This document shows, in pieces, positions 56,205 to 64,000 of a stretch of 64,000 bases of DNA (position 1 is its first letter; every line of letters starts with the position of its first letter). Location: the NCBI GenBank assembly GCA_025766275.1, contig JAFKAC010000022.1, positions 372,001 through 436,000 of the forward strand, given 5' to 3'. The notes under the pieces are model-generated. The model had not been told where the DNA came from. It worked only from the letters and a program-made list of their open reading frames with translations, and ran no database searches. The DNA comes from Lactarius indigo. Taxonomy: Eukaryota > Basidiomycota > Agaricomycetes > Russulales > Russulaceae. Both the position numbers and the translations under genes were made by a program.

Positions 56205-57531
56205 TGGCTATTCTCCCTTCCCAGCACGACCCCCTTCCTTGCCTTCACTCATCCAGGAACCACAACCCATCGATCCCACCATGCCCAGCGTCATAGAAAC
56301 AGAAGGAGGAGGAATAGCCCTTCGCGTTCCCCCTCCTGGACACACAGCTCCCCCTACTCCTGAGATACACCGACCTACCACCTCCCCCCCTGATCCTAGA
56401 GTGACCATGGCTCGTCTCAGCGAAATAATCAACGACCCAATCATGGACGCACTCCCCATTAACTATGAAAGAATGCACATCGCCGCTGAAGAAGACAACG
56501 ACCCTGGCTACCCCTTCTTCTTGAATGACCCCTGGAGCAGCCGCTATGTCCACTTCCTCATCCCTGATGACGCTGACCCAACCTCGTACATCCGAAAGGA
56601 TGCCAAATGGATCAAGATCAGTGAAAACAAAGAAGATGTCATCGGCACCATGGGCAAAAACCTCCCTCACTATGGCCTCCCCCTTTTCCTCCTTCCCAGA
56701 AACGACGACCCCCACAACCCAGCTCCCCCCATCACCCCAGCTCAAATGCAGAACTTGGATGAAGCTTCCCCCACAGCCAGACAAGTCGATGAAGTCCTAG
56801 AAGACCTGAAAGATGACCGCCTCACAGCAGAAATCTCCAGGACTCGCCGACTCTTGCGAAACCAGAAGGCCCTCCGAAAGGAGATTGAAGGCCTGTACAA
56901 GACGATGGAGCCCCTCAAAAGGCACCTCCTCAACATGGACATGCAGCTAACCAGCACCTGAAGAAGGCTGCAAGAACACAAGGCCTATGTCCGGATTGCA
57001 GACCGATGGCTCACACTACACCCCCCTCCTCCGGAAGAAGAAACTCACCCCTTTGAAGTCCACCCCATTCCTGCCCCTGCTCCACCTCGCTACCACTCCA
57101 TGCCACGACTCCACGACGAACCAGAAGGACCTAGCCCCTCTGCAGAAAGGAAGAAGAGACGCAAGCGCAGAGCCAACAAGAAGGAGACTGGCACCATTCG
57201 ACTTTGTTACAGGTGCCAGTCTGAAGACCACCTCTCCTTCGCCTGCCCTCAAAAACAGAAGTTCTGCTGGAGGTGTTCTAGCACTGACCACTTCCCCTAT
57301 CAGTGCCTCTGGCCAGCCCCAGAAGAACACACTCAGTGGTGTGGCAAGTGTTTCACCAGCAACAGCCACGAAGAAACCAAGTGCCCCAAGTATGAAAATT
57401 GTCGCAAGTGTGGGGCCCATGGTCCCTTCAACTTCCTTCGCCAACATCGCTGCCCCCTCCCTCGCGAAAGCACCCCCTCCAACGATGTAGACAATGATGT
57501 CTATGACCTGATGGACTTCGAAGCACTCTAG
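56205..57531 (+). CDS. Element A post-Pol domain with zinc knuckles, one in-frame UGA
   Basis: In the original Pol frame of element A (codon split by element B). First part, to TGA 56959-56961: Pro-rich linker, RYVHFLIPDD, YGLPLFLLPRND, ARQVDEVLEDLKDD and a coiled coil (RTRRLLRNQKALRKEIEGL). After the TGA the same frame continues without a break in character (RRLQEHKAYVRIADRW), through a basic patch (ERKKRRKRRANKK) to a Cys cluster at 57205-57460: CYRCQSEDHLSFAC, CWRCSSTDHFPYQC, CGKCFTSNSHEETKC and CRKCGAHGP. Stop at 57529-57531. The position is that of env in retroviruses, but the content suggests nucleic-acid binding rather than a membrane protein. Confidence 0.7.
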
Positions 57532-57557
57532 GGAGAGTTGACTTAGAGAGGGGCTCA

Positions 57558-58135
57558 TGTTATGATCCGACGCTTCGGACCTAAGCCACAGTATGTCTCC
57601 ACCCTGCCTTCCCCTTCTGTACCATACCTTGTTACCAAAGGAGCTACTGTTACTAGTGGCGCTGTTTCTTTGATCCGAACTTCTGCTTACTCCGTTTAGT
57701 CTCTTTGATATTGTGTGGACTTGTGTTCATGTTGTTTGGAACCCTGTCCTATATAAACCTGTACCATAGACCGTAGGAAGCCAGACTTGGCTTCGTTTGC
57801 AATCTAGCAACCTTGCCTCTGTATCTTGGTGTGACCTTGCCTTATTCCCCTCTTCTTGTGCATCCCCTACCTCAGTCCCTAACCAGGACACTCCAAAGTC
57901 TTTGCAGTTGAACTATATCAACGCGTCACACCTGTTATACTCTGTGCACTAGCAAGATCAAGTGTAGAGAAGTGTCAGACACTTCGGACGAGGAGTCCTA
58001 TATTACAGAGTAGTGCTGCACCCTGTGCCACACCTTTGCCACTTGTATTTCATAGCAATAAGACAACAGAAGTCTTCGCTTGATACTTGGGTGACTAGAA
58101 ACCTTCAGAATCCACGCCCCTGCTAGGGCGTAACA
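57558..58135 (+). repeat. 3' LTR of element A
   Basis: 578 bp, apparently identical to 35248-35825. Preceded by agagaggggctca. Followed by target duplication gatgg (58136-58140). Confidence 0.95.
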
Positions 58136-59337
58136 GATGGCAATCCTCGAGACGAACTCAAGCAATACCTACAATCTGGGGTTGAGAGTGTGGACGACGT
58201 CGTTTCATGGTGGGGGGTGAGTTCTTTTATTTCTGTCTGGCGTACTTTTAACGAATGGATATAAACAAAGACCCAGAGCGATGTAAAATACCCCACACTG
58301 AAGAGGATCGCCCGGGATTACCTCCCAATTGTCACGCCTCTGCGGGGGCGCGGTCTTCTGTAATGGCTTCCTGTCACGTGGCAGTCGACAGCCAAGTCGG
58401 ATCGGCACTGTATGCAACGACTCCTAAGGTCCTCTGTAACAGCTCCTACGCTGAGGTAGCTGAGTCTGTGGCGATCCCCCTATGCTGAGGTGGGAAGGTC
58501 CTTCTTTAACAGCTCCTTGTGCTAAGGTGACTGAGTCTGTAGCAATGGACGAGCTCGGTGGCCTTAGTCCAAAGGTCACGTGTCACTGGGCTGACCAGTA
58601 AGACAGAAAGGGGATAAGAGCGAAGTCAAGGGGAAGCCTGCACAGAGGCTGAGAGGGGAATGACCCAAAGAGGATAAGGGTCAAGGGTCAGGGGTTCAGG
58701 GTCAAGGGCTTGAGGGCTGAAGGAACTGAGGCACTCAAGGGGACAGTGGAGATACAACGCAGATAGTTGATTAAGCCAAAGCTAAGGAGCTAAGGCGCAC
58801 TGCAGGGTTCCTTATATAGTACAGGATTGCGCCTGAGCGCATAGTGCTACTGGTTGCTATAAATAGAGCAGTGTGCTGGCAAGATGGTGTCAACATTATG
58901 CACGATGGTGTCATGCCAGCGAGGCAAGAGAAGGGTAAACAAGAATAGCACAGAAGGTGCTAGAACAATCAGATAAAAGGGAAGCATAGGTTCAAGAAAG
59001 GTAACTGCCAGAAAAGGGAATGGATCAGATAAGGGGCAACAAGGAAAAAAAGGTAACAAGGGAGTTCATGACACCAATCCAGGGATCCGCCACACCATCG
59101 GAACGCGCATTTAGCAGTGGGGGGATAACCAGCTGCTCACGAAGAAACTCACTGACCCCGGAAATATTTGAGGGGCTTCAAATACTCAAGAGCGCTTACA
59201 GGAACGGGCATATCTCTGCCGTCACACAGGCAGCAGAACACTTCGACGCCCTTGTACAATCATTGGATGTTGACTATGCTGGGGACACGGAGATCGACCC
59301 AATTGACATTGACTCGATCTTGGAGTCATTACAGTGA
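58136..59337 (+). pseudogene. hAT transposase, 3' part with dimerisation domain
   Basis: Resumes the exon cut at 35247: GNPRDELKQYLQSGVE, then DVVSWWG before a gtgagt intron (58220-58269), then TQSDVKYPTLKRIARDYLPI. That exon is interrupted by a solo LTR (58330-59073) and continues QGSATPSERAFSSGG, SCSRRNSLTPEIFEGL and LKSAYRNGHI, stopping at 59337. The WW...YP.L...A..YL...S...ER.FS.GG...RR..L series is the conserved hAT C-terminal dimerisation domain. With both insertions removed the frame is continuous. Confidence 0.9.
58330..59073 (-). mobile_element. Solo LTR of an unrelated LTR element
   Basis: 744 bp, TGTCACGCC...TCATGACA, flanked by ccaat (58325-58329 and 59074-59078). A TATA-like box (ctatataagg) reads on the minus strand near 58810, suggesting minus orientation. 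It contains internal direct repeats ('aacagctcct' with 'tgagtctgt' at 58438-58540; 'gggtcaaggg' variants at 58675-58710). It is not similar to the LTRs of A, B or C. It sits in the most conserved exon of the hAT transposase. Confidence 0.9.
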
Positions 59338-60632
59338 GATTAGAAAATAAAGCTATAGAAGAAATATGATATTTAGTCCGTAGCATACTCGTCCATATGG
59401 TCTGTTTCATGTTCCACTGCTCGTTTTCTCTGAAAATATCATGATATCAGTGCCGAGTCGCCAACTTGTCTCATTTCTCTTTTCGGCCCGATTGAAGCCC
59501 TGCAACTAGCCGTCATCTCTTGTCATCCTTTTTTCTCGTCTCCCTTTTTTTCTCGTCTCGCTCACTCTCATTCGGCCGTCGTCAAGGGTCCTGCCTCAGA
59601 ACACTCCTCTCCATTCTCCGTGCTGTGGGGCCTGGTCATTGCATATACCTTCGGCGGCTGATGACCGGCCTGCTTGTCAGAAGGTGCGCTGCATTCTTCT
59701 CAGTTTCTCTCTCCCTGTCTTACTCCGGCTTCAACCAGTGTGCTACGTCAATGCCAACAACTCGTCACCAACCCTGCTCGTTATGGTATCTACTTGCTAG
59801 CGCTCTCTGGCTTTCTTGGGATATATATCTCCCCTCCTTCCTCATCCCCGCTCACCCCGCTGGCGCAGCCCCCAGGGGTTCCAGGTACGTGCTTAATTCA
59901 GCACGCTTGCAGCCTCGTCGCTGAAACTTGAGGGCCTTGTTCACGATATGAACTTGTGGCATTCCAGTGACTCCACACCTGCTTGTTAATCGGCGCTCAC
60001 CCTCACACTTTCCAACCGCAATAAGGTATGTCTCATATCTTTCACGATTTCCTTCTAATGCGTATCACACAGGCATTCCAGCGACTTTTCTCTACCTCCA
60101 ACACCTCTCTACTTCCTTTCCTCACCGCCCACTGCCCTGTCCCCGCCGTCTTCTTCCACCTCCCCATCACATCGATCCCCCCTTTCCGACCCCTTCATTG
60201 GCGCTCAACTTTACGCTTATATCCTAGCTCAGGTGCAAACACATGTTGCCAAGGGCCAGTGGGGTCTACTGGAGTACAAGAAGAGTTGGCACGCATGTAT
60301 GAGCATGCAATGAATGGGATTTCGAGGCTTTGAGCTTCAGCTTTGAGTGACTTTACCATGTACTGTAGTAGAATACACGATAACTGTTTCTATGATTTAT
60401 ACACCTCGATTTAGCGTTTGGTTCGGCCTCCTGAACCAGAACCGGACCGAAAATTCCCCTTCAGGTCCGGTTCGGGGTTCACAGCCTCCCCGAACCGGCA
60501 CTGGACCATTGTGAACCCTGGACCGGGGTCCGGTTCGGGGTTCGGCCAAATCCTAAACCGGACCCTCGGTCCGGTTCAGAGTTTAGCCACAAGGGGCAAA
60601 GAACCGGACTGAACCGAACTTTGACACCACTA
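59338..60632. other. hAT right interior and terminus
   Basis: No gene recognised. 59500-59790 is the inverted counterpart of 31600-31990, and 59955-60185 the direct counterpart of 27600-27850. 60418-60620 is packed with GGTTCGG/CCGGTTC-type subterminal repeats. The terminal inverted repeat ends at 60632. Confidence 0.65.
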
Positions 60633-60640
60633 CGACCATC
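60633..60640. repeat. hAT target-site duplication, right
   Basis: cgaccatc, identical to 27316-27323. Downstream sequence (ccgtgaacgttttcaaac) continues the paralogue of 17468 onward. Confidence 0.93.
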
Positions 60641-61014
60641 CCGTGAACGTTTTCAAACTAAGGGTTGCTGAGATCTTCGGTCGAGTTCAAGCCAGACGAG
60701 TCTAGAGGAGACAATGTTGTCTGCCTGGAAGGAGGTGGCGTTTTACTCCCAGTCCAGTGCAGCTCGTGCTGAACGTCGTGTGAAGGGAGCGCAAACTCAA
60801 CATGTTCACTTTGCCTAACTCGGGAATGTCGGCCGAAGGTGGGGCGCGAAGATCGTCAAGACATGGACAGAATTAGAATCGAAGAACCATGATCGACGAG
60901 AATGCGACGCTCTGTAGCCAATGGGATGGCCACCCACCTCTGCAGAACTTCTATTTCCGGCTTCAAATTTCCCATTCCTATTCTACTTACGCGGCCTTAC
61001 TCTCAGCCAGTCTC

Positions 61015-61560
61015 CCCCCCTTACGACTCCTTGCACACCGTCCTTCGCGTAGGCTCGAGCAGTCTCAAAAATCACGGCATCAAGACACGCCCGGTCTCGT
61101 GCACCGTCATCTATGATCTCTTCGACATCTCAGATCTCAATCCTCCATTTCGATATCCCTACGTCAGCGGACAACACCGCTTCCATGTTGTATATCCCCT
61201 GGTGATGAGGACGCTCCTCCAAGACTATTTCGCACGTCTTCAGTGTCCCATGCCCCGCTCTACTAGCCGCTCGCCACCGCTTCCTTCTCCAGATATCCGC
61301 CGTGCCGACTGGGCAGCATTATCTCCGAGCTGGACATGGCCTGCGCCGACTTGCCCGTCTTACCTTCCTTCCTGCGTATGTCTGAAATGTCCCCGAGCGT
61401 ACCAACAAACATCATCCTGCTCAGCGCCCGCTCCTCCTTCCAAACGTGCTCCACCTGCGCCCGCACCGGCATTCCACAACTCTCCAACGCAGTCCGCGCA
61501 TGCACCTCCTCCACCACCAACCCAGCACGTCATCGTGACTACCTCACAGACATCTTAGCC
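61015..61560 (+). other. Unidentified degenerate coding region, copy 2
   Basis: Counterpart of 17776-18510 (SLKNHGIKTRPVSCT, YDLFDISDL, RYPYVSGQH). The stretch after 61350 is Pro/Ala-rich and may be frame-shifted. Family unknown. Confidence 0.35.
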
Positions 61561-61794
61561 ACGTAAGCCACGGCTTGCCCGACAGCAGGTGCGCCCGAGC
61601 CCTCCGATCCCACTCTCACTCGTCTTGCCTCATGTCCCATGCCCCTAGTTGCCCGTCCTTACTGGTTTCCTGAAGCGTTTAGCGCCGCCGCACAACTCGC
61701 ATGGCTAGCTGGCGTGCCCCACCTCGCGGCACTCGCGATGACCACCGTATCGAACACCTCCCCCGCTTTTTTCTCTACCAACTACAGTACCAAG

Positions 61795-62560
61795 ATGTCT
61801 CCCGCTATCCAGAGCCCTGCGCCGGTATTCAGCGCCACTGCTCTCGTAGATGGTGCTTTCAAGGAGGTCTCTTTGGCGGAATACCTCGGTCAATGGTAGC
61901 TATTTACGTGTTTCTCTCAGCTCGCCTTTTTCTGACCTATACATCTCAGGGTGATCCTGATGTCCTACCCTCTGTACACATGTCCCAAAATCCTCGCGCG
62001 CCCTCTGTCTCACTCGCCCCAACCTTTTTTTCACCTAGCTGTAGTGACTTTACCTTTGTCTGACCTGCCAAAATCCTCGCGTTCAACGACGCGCTCCCCG
62101 AACTTACCAGTCTCTGCCCTATGGTGCTCGGTAAGCCTTCTCTTGAGCTGAGCCAAGTTACAAATGGGTCTCTGATCGAGGTCAAAGGGATCACCTTCCG
62201 CACGAGCTACCTGATTGACTCCAAGGGTATATTCAGGTACGGTTCTCTCCTTACTCGGGGTTGTCGACAACTGATCTGATGGTGATACCAATCTTGTAAG
62301 TGGATCACGACGAATGACCGGCCCGTCAGACGGTCCGTCAACGATGCGTTGCGTCTCGTGTAGGCGCTCCGGTTCACCGTAAGTTCTCTTTTCTTCGTCG
62401 TCAGCGGATGGCGTGCTGACGTGGTGCGGTGATTCGAAGGAAGCTCACGGCGAAGTTTGTCTGACGAACTGGAAGGAAGGGAGCAAGACAATCCGCGCAG
62501 ATCCTCTTACGAAACTCAATTACTTTTCCGCTCTCGCTAACGGGGCGCACGAGAACGACA
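61795..62560 (+). pseudogene. 2-Cys peroxiredoxin relic, copy 2
   Basis: Keeps a convincing N-terminus (ATG 61795, MSPAIQSPAPVFSATALVDG then AFKEVSLAEYLGQW) absent from copy 1. It also keeps DFTFV-stop-PAKILAF (62045-62090), GITFRTSYLIDSKGIF, RRSVNDALRLV-stop-A and [20 protein letters not shown]. The peroxidatic Cys codon is TGA, as in copy 1. The region encoding the EYSHHAW...LGPN segment of copy 1 is deleted (about 165 bp near 62170), and Gln of LVQAF is TAG. Non-functional as an enzyme. Confidence 0.85.
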
Positions 62561-62854
62561 GGGCGAACGAAACTAAGCATGCATGCATGGACACCAAGTA
62601 AATGACGATACCTGACAATCTAGAGCGAATCGATGGATATTTTGCGTAGATCTTTCCTATAATTCCCAGGAGAACACCGCCTTTTTATTGTCTGCATAAT
62701 ACCATCCGCTATTTTCTCTCCAATTGCTATCTGTGCGTGCTCGCCCAAACAAAATCACACAGACGTTGGATGAGGGCCCGTTTATCTCGGACAGACTCGC
62801 AGAGTACAACTAAATAATTTGGATCGTTCGTTCGTTCGCTGCTCACACTACCAC

Positions 62855-63560
62855 CTATTGCTGCTTGCGCTTCCACTCGTCGTAGGACTCGAGCGTGAAG
62901 CTCACCGAGAAGCACGGAATGCCCTGTTTGATCTCGACCCAGTTCCGCATGAGCTGCAGCAACTCTAGCGAACCACCCTCGCCTTGCACGACGAGCTGCA
63001 AGCGTGTCTTTCCTCCACCTTCGTCCTTCGGCGAAGGCTGGAATATGAACGTGGCTCCGAGGTCGTACTGCGACGTGACGCGCACCTGTCCATTATCGTA
63101 GAACACGAGCTTGACGCCAAAGATCACCGAGAGCACCTCGCGAAACTCAGCCGTCTTGCCCGCGAACACCTGTCGCAGGCAGAGCATGCACTAGCCGCAC
63201 TTCTTGAGCTCCGCGCCTCGAGCTGCGCCCCCCCCTCGCAGACCGCTGTCCATCCCGCGCGCGACACTGGCATCAGCTGCCCCTCGCCATTTGCATCCGG
63301 GTCGGGGTTGATGGGCGCGTTTTCGAGCGTGGGGAGGTGCTGGAGGAGCGCCATGTTCTCGGATTTGAGCCGGTCGAGCACTGCCTGTCGTAGATCGGTC
63401 CAGTTCTGTGCAGGGTTCGGGCAGAGAGCCTGAGAGAGAGAACGAGCACGCAGGGGGGCACGTGCCATCCTGCGCCAACCTCGCCGCGCAAGTCAAAGAA
63501 CGTCTGCTTGAACTGCGCGAATTTCTCTCCGTCTTTCTCGGCTCCCTATTCCCTTCTTCC
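62855..63560 (-). pseudogene. Mad1 C-terminal domain fragment, copy 2
   Basis: The last 110 residues are intact (RQVFAGKTAEFREVLSVIFG, NGQVRVTSQYDLG, LMRNWVEIKQGIPCFSVSF). The upstream coiled coil is interrupted by a frameshift and a stop at about 63185-63225. The upstream exon is more complete than in copy 1 (EKDGEKFAQFKQTFFDLRG, near 63545-63485), and its donor is altered (ggcacg instead of ggtacg). Comparing the copies gives the ancestral exon arrangement. Confidence 0.78.
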
Positions 63561-63650
63561 AGCACTGAAGGACGGGAATCAGGGAAGGGAAGCACATGGG
63601 TGGAGGCGACGTACCTTAGCGCGCCTCTTGCAGAGAGTGCTTCTCGTTGG

Positions 63651-63821
63651 TTAGATTGTTGCACAGGGCTCGGATGCGATCGCGGAGAGGATGCGGAATG
63701 CAAGGGGCGTGGCAGCGGCACAGAAAATGCAGCAGGTGGCCCACACATGGCGCAAGTCACGGACGTCGTCGATCTCTTCGGAAATGGCAGTTAAAATCTC
63801 GAGAGTGAGGCAGGTGCTCAT
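63651..63821 (-). pseudogene. Isolated F-box, copy 5
   Basis: ATG 63821 opens MSTCLTLEILTAISEEIDD, then CCIFCAAATPLAFRILSAIAS, with a stop at 63651. Same F-box/Mad1 junction as copy 4. The P of the LPLEIL core is replaced by T (LTLEIL), suggesting relaxed constraint. Confidence 0.7.
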
Positions 63822-64000
63822 GGTGCTCGTGTGACCATCCACTCGAACTGGGAATCGTTTTTTTTTCGAGTTAGTGAGTGGCGTTTCGCAAACCCCATGA
63901 GCATATTTGCCGAAACATCAAGCCCGCGGCCCACGGCCCGCCATCGAACTCACCCAACCCCGTCGATCAGGGTCCCGTAATCGCTGTCCCAACAGAATCA

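Larger units (their letters stand above)
35248..58135 (+). mobile_element. Ty3/gypsy chromovirus A (interrupted by B and C)
   Basis: Two 578-bp LTRs that look identical on reading, TGTT...AACA ends, TSD gatgg. It encodes Gag, then Pol in the -1 frame with protease, RT, RNase H, integrase and a chromodomain, then a post-Pol domain with zinc knuckles. The insertion of element B at 41263 splits the Pol reading frame between chromodomain and post-Pol domain. Identical LTRs mean a very recent insertion into the hAT transposase exon. Confidence 0.95.
27324..60632 (+). mobile_element. hAT DNA transposon hosting nested retroelements
   Basis: Bounded by 22-bp terminal inverted repeats (27324-27345, beginning TAGTGGTGTCAAAG, and 60611-60632) with one mismatch, and by the 8-bp duplication cgaccatc. 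It encodes a hAT transposase with BED zinc finger, RNase-H-like core and C-terminal dimerisation segment, split by later insertions. Subtracting element A, two solo LTRs and their target duplications leaves about 9.1 kb. That is large for a hAT, so accessory sequence or unrecognised insertions are present in the left half. It disrupted the junction between the NLR3 upstream region and the Mad1/F-box block. Confidence 0.93.
60641..64000. repeat. Segmental duplication, copy 2 (runs off the window)
   Basis: Collinear with 17468-21010, including a peroxiredoxin relic, Mad1 fragment and F-box fragment. The last bases (aatcgctgtcccaacagaatca) still match copy 1 at 20981-21002, so the duplication extends beyond the window. 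It was originally contiguous with the NLR3 upstream region; the hAT insertion separates them by 33 kb. Confidence 0.9.

Noticed and set aside
56205..57531. Element A post-Pol frame as an envelope gene
   Set aside because: No signal peptide or membrane segment. Coiled coil, basic patch and CCHC knuckles point to nucleic-acid binding.

Overview
The window reads as nuclear DNA of a filamentous basidiomycete, most likely an Agaricomycete. This is an inference from GT..AG introns of about 50 nt, STAND/NLR genes with a fungal Goodbye-type N-terminus plus NACHT plus ankyrin repeats, F-box family expansion, and chromodomain-bearing Ty3/gypsy elements. No bacterial operons, RNA genes or CRISPR arrays were seen.

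Layout. Positions 61-1372 are an octamer minisatellite, followed by an AT-rich spacer and poorly structured DNA. From 3.8 to 27.3 kb lies a minus-strand array in which F-box genes or fragments alternate with three intact NLR genes (NLR1 6886-11063, NLR2 13250-16872, NLR3 22772-26677). Each NLR resolves into nine exons with conserved intron positions and a perfect open frame (1253, 1067 and 1161 aa). They differ mainly in ankyrin number: 14, 9 and 12. Between NLR2 and NLR3, and again at 60.6-64.0 kb, sits a duplicated block carrying a broken 2-Cys peroxiredoxin, the C-terminal part of the spindle-checkpoint protein Mad1 and an F-box fragment.

The copy of this array carrying NLR3 is split by a four-level nested insertion. 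A hAT DNA transposon (27324-60632, 8-bp target duplication) holds chromovirus A (35248-58135, TSD gatgg), which holds chromovirus B (41263-56199, TSD tcctc), which holds chromovirus C (45324-53125, TSD ctatt). Two solo LTRs (30458-31036, TSD tagac; 58330-59073, TSD ccaat) also sit in the hAT. The single-copy empty site of the hAT target survives in the paralogous block at 17460-17467. LTR pairs of A and B look identical and those of C differ at one base, so the nest is young.

The three chromoviruses share two features I do not recognise from standard descriptions. (1) From the TATA-like box to the first in-frame ATG of Gag there is no ATG in any sense frame (about 1212, 681 and 806 nt), yet the Gag frame stays open through 229, 161 and 196 codons of this leader, which suggests near-cognate initiation of an N-extended Gag. 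(2) Downstream of the chromodomain each carries an extra coding domain in the Pol frame, ending in Cys-rich knuckles in A and B. In A and C it is crossed by a single in-frame UGA. The hAT also appears to carry a second, acidic two-exon gene upstream of its transposase.
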